NCBI GenBank assembly: GCA_030587605.1
Contig: JAUQYT010000325.1
Coordinates: 1-14,585, forward strand
Direction of reading: 5' to 3'
Length of the DNA: 14,585 nt
DNA from: Candidatus Njordarchaeum guaymasense
Lineage (GTDB): Archaea; Asgardarchaeota; Njordarchaeia; Njordarchaeales; Njordarchaeaceae
Under the pieces are notes generated by a model, which did no database searches, had not been told where the DNA came from, and saw only the letters and a list, made by a program, of their open reading frames with translations. Positions 7,362-14,069 of this stretch are shown in pieces (the first letter of the stretch is position 1; every line of letters begins with the position of its first letter). The translations under genes were made by a program, and so were the position numbers.

Positions 7362-7369
7362 CTTAAATA
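7362..7369 (+). promoter_or_regulatory. TATA box of trpS
   Basis: CTTAAATA preceded by an A-rich BRE-like TCAAAA. The expected start near 7391 gives a ~50-base leader to the ATG at 7442 that includes the purine-rich AAAGGGGGATG. Confidence 0.5.
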
Positions 7370-7441
7370 CGTGTCAATTACCATTAACACTATTCTCAGT
7401 ACAACTGTTTAATCACTCCCAAAGGGGGATGCGACAGACCA

Positions 7442-8578
7442 ATGAGAAACAACGAGGAAGAAATGGTTGTAACGCCTTGGGAAGTGTCCGGCAAAATAGA
7501 TTACGAACGACTCATGAAGGAATTCGGCACTCAACCTCTAACAGACAAGCTCATCAAGAGAATCGAGAAAGCAGCCGGCTTCCTCCACCTTCAACTGAGA
7601 CGCAAGATCTTCTTTTCGCACAGAGACTTGGACACAATCCTGGACCTCTACGACAAGGGAGAGAAATTCGTACTCTATACTGGCAGGGGGCCATCCAGCA
7701 AGACCCACCTAGGACACATGATCCCGTGGATATTCACAAAGTATCTCCAAGATGCATTCAGGACCAAGTTGTACTTCCAGATAACGGATGATGAGAAGTT
7801 TCTAGTTAAAAGAGACTTGACCTTGGAAGACGCTAATAACTACGCTTACGACAATGCTCTCGATGTGATAGCTACTGGATTTCAACAAGACAAAACGAAG
7901 TTGATCATGGACGTCAAAGACATTAAAGCATTGTACGAATTGGCTCTGAGAGTCGCCAAGTTAACGACGTTTTCAACCGCTAAGGCTGTCTTCGGCTTCA
8001 AGGAAGAGTCAAACATAGGCATCATCTTCTTCCCGGGCGTTCAAGCCGCTCCGTGTTTCATTGACTCGTTTCGATCTGGCAAGAAGGTACCATGCCTGAT
8101 ACCAGCAGCCATCGACCAAGACCCCTATTGGAGGGTGGCGAGAGATGTTGCACCAAGGCTGGGCTATTACAAGCCTGCCCAGATCCACTGTAAGTTCTTC
8201 CCCTCGTTACAGCAGTCCGGCAAGATGTCTGCCTCTATGCCTGAGACAGCCATCTACTTGACTGACAGCCCGAAGGATGCCAAGAAAAAGGTCATGAACG
8301 CTTTCACAGGTGGAAGACCGACGGTAGCGGAGCAAAGAAAGCTAGGCGGAAACCCAGATATCTGCCCAGTCCATCAGTATTTCTACTTCCTGTTCGAAGA
8401 AGACGACAAGAAACTGGAGGAACTCTACGCCAAGTGCAGAAAAGGAGAAATCCTCTGCGGCGAATGCAAAGAGCTGCTGGCAGAACGAGTAGCAACGTTC
8501 CTCGTCGAGCACCAAAAGAAACGGGAAAAAGCAAAGAGTGTCCTCGAAAAATATCTCCTAAAAGAGGAAGCGAACTGA
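7442..8578 (+). CDS. trpS: Tryptophanyl-tRNA synthetase
   Basis: Charges tRNA(Trp) with tryptophan in the cytosol. A 378-residue class I synthetase of the archaeal/eukaryotic TrpRS type. FVLYTGRGPSSKTHLGHMIPW contains the HIGH-equivalent THLGH at 88-92. FQITDDEKF and PAAIDQDPYWRVARDVAPRLGY are TrpRS-specific pocket segments, and GKMSAS at 260-265 is the class I KMSKS loop. The C-terminal anticodon-binding part contains a Cys pair (CGEC). The start is ATG at 7442; a GGGGG at 7423-7427 lies 14 bases upstream, so the ribosome-binding site is imperfect, and an in-frame ATG at 7463 preceded by GAGGAAG is a less likely alternative. It converges on the small GTPase gene. Confidence 0.97.
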   Translation: MRNNEEEMVVTPWEVSGKIDYERLMKEFGTQPLTDKLIKRIEKAAGFLHLQLRRKIFFSHRDLDTILDLYDKGEKFVLYTGRGPSSKTHLGHMIPWIFTKYLQDAFRTKLYFQITDDEKFLVKRDLTLEDANNYAYDNALDVIATGFQQDKTKLIMDVKDIKALYELALRVAKLTTFSTAKAVFGFKEESNIGIIFFPGVQAAPCFIDSFRSGKKVPCLIPAAIDQDPYWRVARDVAPRLGYYKPAQIHCKFFPSLQQSGKMSASMPETAIYLTDSPKDAKKKVMNAFTGGRPTVAEQRKLGGNPDICPVHQYFYFLFEEDDKKLEELYAKCRKGEILCGECKELLAERVATFLVEHQKKREKAKSVLEKYLLKEEAN

Positions 8579-8601
8579 GTCTTCAAGACATACTAAGAAT
8601 C

Positions 8602-8626
8602 CCCTATCAGGGTCAATCTACTTTTT
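8602..8626 (+). terminator. Short hairpin plus T5 after trpS
   Basis: CCCT and AGGG (8602-8605 and 8609-8612) form a four-pair stem, and a run of five T follows at 8622-8626. It sits between the convergent trpS and GTPase genes and overlaps the last codons of the latter. The stem is short, so this is tentative. Confidence 0.35.
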
Positions 8627-9178
8627 CCGCTGGATACCTACCGCTTTCATTGCAAGCCTCTCTGCGAGTGCAGTGAAGGCCTCTTCAACGTTGCTACCAT
8701 ATTTGGCCGAGGTTTCGAGATAAGGAGCCTTGATCTTAGAAGCATACTCCTCACCGGATTTGAAAGGTACTCTTCGCTTAGTTTCAAGATCCGACTTGTT
8801 ACCTATCAAGACGATTTCAGGGTTTGGTGAATATCTCCTCGTCTCGTTAAGCCAGCCCTCCAAATGCTGGAATGTCTCAGGTCTGGTCAAGTCGAACACG
8901 AGTAGGATCGCTGCAGCCCCCTTATAATATTCAGATCTAATTTTGGTGAACGCCGTTTGGCCAGATATGTCCCACACTACGAGCGTGACCCGGGCTTCCG
9001 CCTTGCGCACCAATGTCTTTGTCCTAGTGTAGATTTGAGAGCCTATGGTTGGTAGGTAGTTTTCGCTGAACTTTCCTTCGACGTACCTACGAATTAGTGA
9101 GGTCTTCCCAACTGCGCCGTCTCCTATGAGGATAGCCTTGAAAGCGTAATCTTTCTCACCACTCCTCTCGCTACTCAT
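8618..9178 (-). CDS. Ras/Rab-like small GTPase
   Basis: A 186-residue single-domain GTPase. All five G motifs are present: P-loop GDGAVGKTS (residues 19-27), switch-I Thr44 in YLPTIGSQ, switch-II WDISGQ (Asp70, Gly73, Gln74), NKSD (127-130) and TSAK (156-159). EYYKGAAAILLVFDLTRPETF is typical of the Rab/Ras branch rather than of Era-type or MglA GTPases. The catalytic Gln is kept. The C-terminus ends in IQRKK with no Cys, so it is not prenylated in the eukaryotic manner. The ATG at 9178 is preferred because AGGAGG lies 11 bases upstream; a TTG at 9220 would add 14 charged residues and also has a GAGG before it. AT-rich elements at 9236-9275 supply TATA-like sites. Such GTPases are numerous in Asgard archaea; its partner is unknown. 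Confidence 0.93.
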   Translation of the reverse strand: MSSERSGEKDYAFKAILIGDGAVGKTSLIRRYVEGKFSENYLPTIGSQIYTRTKTLVRKAEARVTLVVWDISGQTAFTKIRSEYYKGAAAILLVFDLTRPETFQHLEGWLNETRRYSPNPEIVLIGNKSDLETKRRVPFKSGEEYASKIKAPYLETSAKYGSNVEEAFTALAERLAMKAVGIQRKK

Positions 9179-9235
9179 ATCGCTCCAGTCCTCCTCTCGC
9201 TTTTTGATCATGGCCGCCAAGAACGACCTCGATTA

Positions 9236-9275
9236 TATGTATAGTTTTATAGTGTCTCTATATCTTATATTATTC
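9236..9275. promoter_or_regulatory. AT-rich divergent promoter region of the GTPase and HAD genes
   Basis: Contains several TATA-like elements, including AATATAAGATATAG and ACTATAAAAC on the minus strand and CTTATATTATTCC on the plus strand. Which of them is used in which direction cannot be settled by eye. Confidence 0.35.
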
Positions 9276-9416
9276 CATTCCGTCTGAGTAGCAGAAAACT
9301 ACTGCGGGCTCATACCAACTGTCCTTGGAGCATTCGTTCCTTTCCTTGGGCAATAGAATGGCTGGGAGTAGCGTCTTGCTCTTCTGCATCGACCTAATTG
9401 AGGAGGAAAACGTTAC

Positions 9417-10091
9417 TTGGTCGCGCGCCAGAGCGCTGGCAGTGAGTTGACAGCAATCGCCGAGAAGCGGTTCCTGGTCACTGATCTAGATAACACGCTG
9501 ATTGACAGTCGAGAAAGATTCAATCGATCCATCAGCGAAGCCATTGGTTACACCTCCTCTTCCGCTACTTCTTCAGTCTTGGTTGCTAAGAAACTCTCAC
9601 CCGAGCAACGAAATAGGTTCTACGAAGTGTTCCTGTCGGGCAAGTATATGGATCTGGACATTCCTGTCAAGGGCTCAGTCGAGGTCATATCGAGAGTCAG
9701 ATCGATGGGTCTGGGAATAGTTTACTTGACTGGACGACATCACTCCAAAGAAGATTCCTTGAAAACTGAGACTCTCAAATCATTGTCTCGACTAGGCTTT
9801 CCCATGCCGAACATGAGAGATGTTTTACTATGCATGAAGCCCAGGAAGATGATGCCGACAGCAAGGTATAAGAGGAACATCCTTGAACGGCTAGCTAGGT
9901 CGCTGAAGCTTGCGGTGGGGGTTGATGACGAACCTGATGACCTACAAGTTATGGCAGACTTCATTCCTATAACAATAGGTCTAGCGTTGTCTCCCCACAT
10001 TTCAAGAGAGATAACCTCGAAAATCAGGGTTCCAATAGCGAAGGATTGGTTCGAAGTTGAATCCATAATTCTAAAGAATAGCCTATTCTAG
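9417..10091 (+). CDS. HAD-superfamily hydrolase (phosphatase-like)
   Basis: A 224-residue protein with the HAD catalytic motifs. Motif I is FLVTDLDNTLID (Asp23 nucleophile, Asp25 acid/base), motif II is VYLTGRH (Thr105), motif III is a Lys near 152 in ARYKRNILERL, and motif IV is VGVDDEPDD (Asp170, Asp171, with Asp174/175 nearby) for Mg2+ binding. These predict a Mg2+-dependent phosphomonoesterase. The insert between motifs I and II is helical and ~70 residues, suggesting a small cap. The substrate is unknown. The start is TTG at 9417, with AGGAGG at 9401-9406, ten bases upstream. It is monocistronic as far as seen; the 235 bases that follow hold no recognisable gene. Confidence 0.88.
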   Translation: MVARQSAGSELTAIAEKRFLVTDLDNTLIDSRERFNRSISEAIGYTSSSATSSVLVAKKLSPEQRNRFYEVFLSGKYMDLDIPVKGSVEVISRVRSMGLGIVYLTGRHHSKEDSLKTETLKSLSRLGFPMPNMRDVLLCMKPRKMMPTARYKRNILERLARSLKLAVGVDDEPDDLQVMADFIPITIGLALSPHISREITSKIRVPIAKDWFEVESIILKNSLF

Positions 10092-10290
10092 CTGAATCCT
10101 GACGCATAGTAACAATCTACTTGAGTAGGGCAACCAATGCAATGAAGACAGGTTTTCCATAACTGAAAATGTGAGAGATGATTTATTACTATAGACGAGC
10201 GTTCTTGTTTTTCGACTCTGAAAAGACGCTTTCGACAGATGAGCAACTGTAACATTTTTCAAATCACAAGAATTCTTATGTTAGGAGATT

Positions 10291-10306
10291 TCAGTTAAGT
10301 ATTAAA
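10291..10306 (+). promoter_or_regulatory. TATA box of the HdrB/LutB-like operon
   Basis: AT-rich AGTTAAGTATTAAAGC is centred about 29 bases before the ATG at 10327, which has no ribosome-binding site. The transcript would begin at or next to the ATG, so the first gene is probably leaderless, a common archaeal arrangement. Confidence 0.5.
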
Positions 10307-10326
10307 GCTTAATCAAACTAGACGCC

Positions 10327-11130
10327 ATGAATACAGGCAAGATAGAAAGGCAAACAGTGTTTGAGTTACAAGTCACGGGAGCGTGTCTTCGTCCTATGGC
10401 AAAAAACATCCTATACTTTGCTGGTTGCACAACGAGAGCCCGCTACGCCGAGGATATCGAGAGTCACCTCGACCTCTTGAGGAAACTAGAGTTTAACGCA
10501 AAGACGCTCGAAGACGAGCATTGCTGCGGCGACCCCCTGATCCTCTCAGGCGACACGGAGAACGCGCTGAAAGTCGCGCAGAAAAATGCTCAGGCCTTCA
10601 ACTCCGCAAAAGTTGACCTCATCGCAACGGAGTGCGCTGGTTGCTACAGGGTTCTCGCACTTGAGTACCCTGAATTCGGGCTAAAGATGCCAAAGGTTCA
10701 GCACATGTCCCAAGTGATAGCTCAAAACCTAGGGAAGCTGAAGCTCAAAGACGAGGCCAACAAGGAGAAGGTAGCATACCACGACCCATGCGAACTGGGA
10801 AGACTAGGAGGGGAGTACGACGCCCCAAGAAAGGTCATAGCAAGGGTTGCTGAATTGGCTGAGCCCCAGGCAACCAGGGAGGAATCAAGATGCTGCGGTG
10901 CCGGAGGAGCGATGTTCGCAATCGAACCAGAGTTCTCAGTGAAGCTGGCTGAGAACAGGATTAGAAAAGATATTGAGCCACTGGGCATCACCAAGCTCAT
11001 AACAGCCTGCCCATCCTGTGTGTTCAATCTGACTGTAGGTGCCTCTCGGAGAGGAGTGGAAACGGGTAAGGACATAGAGGTCCTTGACCTGAGCACCTAT
11101 GTCCACCAGAAACTGAAGGAGGAAAAGTAA
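10327..11130 (+). CDS. HdrB/LutA-like double cysteine-rich (CCG) domain protein
   Basis: A 267-residue protein with two complete CCG motifs (CX31-38CCX33-38CXXC). The first uses Cys34, Cys66-67, Cys103 and Cys106. The second uses Cys155, Cys189-190, Cys228 and Cys231. In HdrB such motifs bind non-cubane [4Fe-4S] clusters that reduce heterodisulfide; in LutA/GlpC/glycolate oxidase-type proteins they are electron-transfer subunits. The protein is soluble. Seventeen bases separate its stop from the start of the LutB-like gene, so the two are an operon. Start at 10327: there is no ribosome-binding site, but the TATA box placement suits a leaderless mRNA; an internal ATG at 10396 begins closer to the conserved domain. 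The electron donor and acceptor are unknown, and no HdrA, HdrC or dehydrogenase gene is nearby. Confidence 0.88.
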   Translation: MNTGKIERQTVFELQVTGACLRPMAKNILYFAGCTTRARYAEDIESHLDLLRKLEFNAKTLEDEHCCGDPLILSGDTENALKVAQKNAQAFNSAKVDLIATECAGCYRVLALEYPEFGLKMPKVQHMSQVIAQNLGKLKLKDEANKEKVAYHDPCELGRLGGEYDAPRKVIARVAELAEPQATREESRCCGAGGAMFAIEPEFSVKLAENRIRKDIEPLGITKLITACPSCVFNLTVGASRRGVETGKDIEVLDLSTYVHQKLKEEK

Positions 11131-11147
11131 GGAGGAAGAATTAAGCA

Positions 11148-12407
11148 ATGCCTGATTTCGATGCATATTACCAGAAACTGATTCAGGACGCGAACGACTC
11201 TTTTCTTAGGACTGCTGTAGAAAAGGCGCTAACCAACTACAAGGATAGGAAAATAGCTTCCCTTAAACGCATCAAGAACATCCCAGACCTCGCCAAAGAA
11301 CTCGAAAAAAGAAGGAAGGAGTCAAGGGAACATCTTGAGGAGAACACAAAGAAAGCAATCGAAGTCATGGAAGCCAATGGCATGAAAGTGTACCAAGCCA
11401 GCAACGCGGAGGAGGCCTGCAAGAAAGCACTTGAACTCATAGGAAATGAGAAGCTTGTAACCAAAGTAAAGAGTCTAACAACTGAGGAGATTGGGTTAAA
11501 CGAGTACCTCGAAGAACACGGGATCGAAATCTGGGAAACTGACGTTGGTGCCGTGTTGCTGCAGGTAGCACACAGGAAAGCAGCGCACCCAACAGGCGTC
11601 TCGATCTCAGTTCCAAAGGAGGTATTCGCAGATTACTTCAGCAAGTTAGCAGGTAGACAACTGCCGCCTGACCCCAAAGTCCTAGTGGCCTTCGTGAGGG
11701 ACTTCATCAGGGAGAAATGCTTCCAGTCTAGGGTTGCTATCTCTGGCGCCAACGCCATCACCGCTGACACAGGAACCATTTATCTCGTGACGAACGAAGG
11801 AAATGACCGACTGGTTACGTCCCTACCTGACAAACACATTATCATAGCCGGAATAGACAAGATAATGCCAGATCGAGACACGGCTAACCTATACTGCCAG
11901 GTGATGCCACTCTACACAACAGGGCATTACACGACACAGTACATAACACAGATCATGGGGATTTCAAGCAGTTCAGACATAGAAAGGCTTTCAGTTAAAC
12001 CCGCAGCCGGACCCGCGGAAATCGATGTGATACTACTCGATAACGGAAGAAGAAAGATGGCTGAAGACCCTGACTTCAAGGAATCATTCACGTGCCTCAG
12101 GTGCGGCACGTGCCTTTACGATTGCCCAGTCTGGAACGCGGTTGCCCACGACTTCGGAGAGTACACGTATATGGGAGGGCTCGGTGTAGCGTGGACACTC
12201 TTCACCTTGGGGCCGGAAGCAGTGGCGACACAAGCTTTCAGTTGCACACAATGCGGAAGATGCAAAGAAGTGTGTCCAATGGAAATAGACACGCCAAAGA
12301 TAATCAGAAAGACTCGAAGTCTCCTCCTCAAAAACAAGACAGTTCCGAGACAAATCAATGCTATGCTGACCAACGTGACTCAAAAAGGTTCTCCCTACGC
12401 AAGATAG
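11148..12407 (+). CDS. LutB-like LUD-domain protein with two [4Fe-4S] ferredoxin motifs
   Basis: A 419-residue iron-sulfur protein of the LutB/YkgF type. Residues ~60-295 form the LUD domain, including VAISGANAITADTGTIYLV and the following GIDKIMPD segment. Two clusters follow: Cys316, 319, 322, 326 (CLRCGTCLYDC) and Cys366, 369, 372, 376 (CTQCGRCKEVC). The first 60 residues are helical and charged. LutB is ~476 residues in Bacillus because of an extra C-terminal region; this protein ends soon after the second cluster. LutABC oxidises L-lactate to pyruvate in bacteria. Here LutC is missing and the partner is HdrB-like, so the substrate may differ. GGAGG lies 12 bases before the ATG. Pyrimidine-rich sequence at 12440-12465 probably terminates the operon. 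Confidence 0.9.
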   Translation: MPDFDAYYQKLIQDANDSFLRTAVEKALTNYKDRKIASLKRIKNIPDLAKELEKRRKESREHLEENTKKAIEVMEANGMKVYQASNAEEACKKALELIGNEKLVTKVKSLTTEEIGLNEYLEEHGIEIWETDVGAVLLQVAHRKAAHPTGVSISVPKEVFADYFSKLAGRQLPPDPKVLVAFVRDFIREKCFQSRVAISGANAITADTGTIYLVTNEGNDRLVTSLPDKHIIIAGIDKIMPDRDTANLYCQVMPLYTTGHYTTQYITQIMGISSSSDIERLSVKPAAGPAEIDVILLDNGRRKMAEDPDFKESFTCLRCGTCLYDCPVWNAVAHDFGEYTYMGGLGVAWTLFTLGPEAVATQAFSCTQCGRCKEVCPMEIDTPKIIRKTRSLLLKNKTVPRQINAMLTNVTQKGSPYAR

Positions 12408-12439
12408 TAAGTGCTATCCCCAACCTGGAAGTCGAAAAC

Positions 12440-12465
12440 ATTTTCTTCTCAGCAACTCTTTTTGC
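12440..12465 (+). terminator. T-rich terminator region of the LutB-like operon
   Basis: Plus-strand pyrimidine-rich stretch containing TTTTCTTCTC and CTCTTTTTGCC, starting ~33 bases after the stop codon. It has no strong stem, which is common for archaeal terminators. Confidence 0.35.
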
Positions 12466-12495
12466 CTTCTGACAGCTTGAGGAAAACAGAAAGAA

Positions 12496-12513
12496 GTAAT
12501 AAAAAAAAGGGGG
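12496..12513 (-). terminator. C5-T8 terminator of the membrane-protein array
   Basis: On the minus strand CCCCC is followed by eight T and then ATTAC, about 53 bases after the stop of the last array gene. It is the longest T run in the window and faces the lutB-like operon. Confidence 0.5.
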
Positions 12514-12565
12514 AAATTCTTTACTCTATTCCCTTTTAAGGTATTCCCAGTAACTTACTCCTCTT

Positions 12566-12871
12566 CTAAGCTACGGTTATGGCTATCTTTAGTCCGTAAC
12601 CGAACAGGACGGTCACAAGGAGCACGGCGAAGAAGAACGCAATCGTCCTTCTGTTCTCGTCGATATCGGGGTGTAGACCGAAGCTCAAAAGTCCCCAACC
12701 AAACAGGAATAGTCCAATGAAGTATAGGATGTACGGTACCAATGCTAGTCCTGGGTCAGCTGCCGCTAGAGCACCAACTACTATTCCAAGTGTTGCAAGA
12801 AGTATACCCAAGACGAAGAGGACACCACTGATCATAGAAGACATTACTGGGAACGCGACTTCCTTAGACAT
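12566..12871 (-). CDS. Three-helix membrane protein, array copy 1 (last transcribed)
   Basis: A 101-residue hydrophobic protein. The N-terminal signature MSKEVAFPVMSSMISGVLFV is followed by helix 1 (about 13-36), helix 2 (44-66) and helix 3 (76-99). The loop HPDIDENRR sits between helices 2 and 3. The charge distribution puts the N-terminus and this loop in the cytoplasm. It shares the pattern with three neighbours at 12894-13915. GGAGG lies 13 bases before the ATG. It follows copy 2 after 22 bases and is probably co-transcribed with it. I do not recognise the family and there are no catalytic residues to point to. Confidence 0.82.
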   Translation of the reverse strand: MSKEVAFPVMSSMISGVLFVLGILLATLGIVVGALAAADPGLALVPYILYFIGLFLFGWGLLSFGLHPDIDENRRTIAFFFAVLLVTVLFGYGLKIAITVA

Positions 12872-12893
12872 GGTTAAGTATCAACCTCCCTAT

Positions 12894-13196
12894 TTAGAAT
12901 GTTACGGCGAAGCTAACGCCAGCGTTGAACAGGACAAGTATGAATACCACTAGAAAGATTGCGACTGCGTATCTCTGATTGTCCTCAAGGTCAGGGTGTA
13001 GTGTGTAGCTGATCAAAGCAAGCGCTGCTAGAAATGCTCCAATGAAGAACAATAGTCCATTGATCATAGCTACGTCTGCGGCGCCTAGACCGAGTCCTGA
13101 AACAAAGATTGTTAGTGTTCCAAGCAATAGAGCAAGTATGAAAAGCACTCCTGTGATTGTAGCGGACAATACTGGGAACCCGATTTTCTTGGACAT
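12894..13196 (-). CDS. Three-helix membrane protein, array copy 2
   Basis: A 100-residue paralogue of copy 1: MSKKIGFPVLSATITGVLFI, three hydrophobic helices and the loop HPDLEDNQR between the second and third. The start is the ATG at 13196 because GGAG lies nine bases upstream; an ATG two codons earlier (13202) overlaps that site. A TATA-like TTTAAGA at the stop codon of copy 3 and a hairpin leader suggest it begins its own transcript. Function unknown. Confidence 0.82.
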   Translation of the reverse strand: MSKKIGFPVLSATITGVLFILALLLGTLTIFVSGLGLGAADVAMINGLLFFIGAFLAALALISYTLHPDLEDNQRYAVAIFLVVFILVLFNAGVSFAVTF

Positions 13197-13229
13197 GCAC
13201 ATTCACTCCCTTTTACTCAAACTTCTTAT

Positions 13230-13256
13230 TTTTCTCCTTTCGGAGGATTCCTCCCT
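13230..13256 (-). promoter_or_regulatory. Leader hairpin(s) of array copy 2
   Basis: Minus-strand sequence contains GGAGGAATCCTCC (a five-pair stem) overlapping CTCCGAAAGGAG (a four-pair stem with a GAAA loop); the two cannot form together. The leader starts ~26 bases after the TATA-like element at 13280-13287. A similar TCCTCC-AAA-GGG-type hairpin precedes copy 4. Confidence 0.4.
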
Positions 13257-13279
13257 ACGATGTCACTCATAGGCTTCTC

Positions 13280-13582
13280 TTAAATCCAAGTGTTGTATGG
13301 GAAGATGCCGAAGCTGAAGAGTATCTTCAGTCCAAAGACTCCTGTCAATATGATCACTGCGAAAAGCATTGCGATGAGTCTCTGATTCTTGACTAGTTGC
13401 TTGCTGACTGCGTAACTCAAGAGTGCCCATCCCGTCAGGAATACACCGATGAATGTCACTAGACTCGTAAGTACCAATGGTAAGCCAGCGCCCACGAAGA
13501 GTACGTTAAGGGTACCCAATAGTAGTCCAATCACCAACAATAGGTTGGTCAACTTATAACTCATGTATGGAAAAGCTGCCAT
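13280..13582 (-). CDS. Three-helix membrane protein, array copy 3 (divergent paralogue)
   Basis: A 100-residue protein with the same three-helix plan as its neighbours but a degenerate N-terminus (MAAFPYMSYKLTNLLLVIGL, lacking MSK) and no HPxxxxN loop; it has VSKQLVKNQR at that place. The shared core TFIGVFLTGWALLSYAV shows kinship. The ribosome-binding site GGTGGTGA lies seven bases before the ATG. It is 21 bases after copy 4 and probably in the same transcript. It may have diverged in function within the array. Confidence 0.78.
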   Translation of the reverse strand: MAAFPYMSYKLTNLLLVIGLLLGTLNVLFVGAGLPLVLTSLVTFIGVFLTGWALLSYAVSKQLVKNQRLIAMLFAVIILTGVFGLKILFSFGIFPYNTWI

Positions 13583-13603
13583 TTTTGTGTCACCACCCTA
13601 TTT

Positions 13604-13915
13604 CTACAACTTGCCAAACTTCACTGATATAGAGAAGACATCAGCCAACACTGTAACCAGGATGAGCAATGCTGCGGCGAAGAACAATGTCTTGATGTTA
13701 GCATCGACTACTGGGTGCATACTTAGACTCAGGAGAGCCCATAGTATTAGGAACACCGCGAGGAATCCCAACAAACCGTTGAATATTAGTACGGCTGCAG
13801 GGTCGGCAATGAAGACTGGTGCAAATGCCCTCAACATGATGAGGAGCACACCAAGCACGTAGAGTACTCCGGTTATCATTGGCGACATTACTGGGAATTC
13901 GGTTTTCTTGGACAT
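13604..13915 (-). CDS. Three-helix membrane protein, array copy 4 (first transcribed)
   Basis: A 103-residue paralogue: MSKKTEFPVMSPMITGVLYV, three hydrophobic helices, LLGFLAVFLILWALLSLSM and the loop HPVVDANIK. The ATG at 13915 is chosen because GGAGTG lies nine bases upstream; a GTG at 13927 overlaps that site. It is first in the array and has a good promoter at 14001-14015. Function unknown. Resemblance to small multi-helix accessory or stress-type membrane proteins is not specific enough to name one. Confidence 0.82.
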   Translation of the reverse strand: MSKKTEFPVMSPMITGVLYVLGVLLIMLRAFAPVFIADPAAVLIFNGLLGFLAVFLILWALLSLSMHPVVDANIKTLFFAAALLILVTVLADVFSISVKFGKL

Positions 13916-13944
13916 CTTAGTGTTCACTCCCTAGCCCTTCACTC

Positions 13945-13972
13945 GTTTTCCTTTTTGAATCCCCCTTTGGAG
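13945..13972 (-). promoter_or_regulatory. Leader hairpin of array copy 4
   Basis: On the minus strand TCCTCC-AAA-GGGGGA forms a five-pair stem (one G-U) close to the predicted 5' end of the transcript. A purine-rich stretch and the GGGAGTGAA ribosome-binding region follow, as in the leader of copy 2. Confidence 0.4.
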
Positions 13973-14000
13973 GACTCTTTGATATTGTTGTCCTTCCGTC

Positions 14001-14015
14001 CTTTTAAGTATTTCT
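14001..14015 (-). promoter_or_regulatory. BRE/TATA promoter of array copy 4
   Basis: On the minus strand AGAAATA (BRE-like) precedes CTTAAAAG. Transcription would start near 13978, just before the leader hairpin. A second minus-strand element, AAGCTTTATAAATC at 14039-14052, is an upstream alternative. Confidence 0.45.
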
Positions 14016-14038
14016 ATTTAAGGGAGCCGCCCGAGGCC

Positions 14039-14050
14039 GATTTATAAAGC
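14039..14050 (+). promoter_or_regulatory. TATA-like element before the PLP-enzyme leader
   Basis: GATTTATAAAGC would start a plus-strand transcript near 14070, giving a leader of ~370 bases to the ATG at 14444. The same element read on the other strand could also serve the membrane-protein array. Confidence 0.35.
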
Positions 14051-14069
14051 TTTCTATTCGTTGAACGAC

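Larger units (their letters stand above)
7078..7441. other. Divergent intergenic region between the Pro-rich protein gene and trpS
   Basis: No convincing gene is present. It holds a TATA-like element (TTATAAAATTAG at 7238-7248) that could serve the minus-strand gene. A ten-base palindrome CCTTCGAAGG lies at 7129-7138, and there is a strong inverted repeat at 7314-7330 and a trpS-proximal TATA box at 7362-7369, both listed separately. An open frame running through 7267-7791 overlaps trpS in another frame and is a shadow. Confidence 0.6.

Noticed and set aside
10160..10260. C/D box small RNA (GATGATTT and CTGA-like boxes)
   Set aside because: The boxes are imperfect and the spacing does not fit a C/D'/C'/D arrangement.
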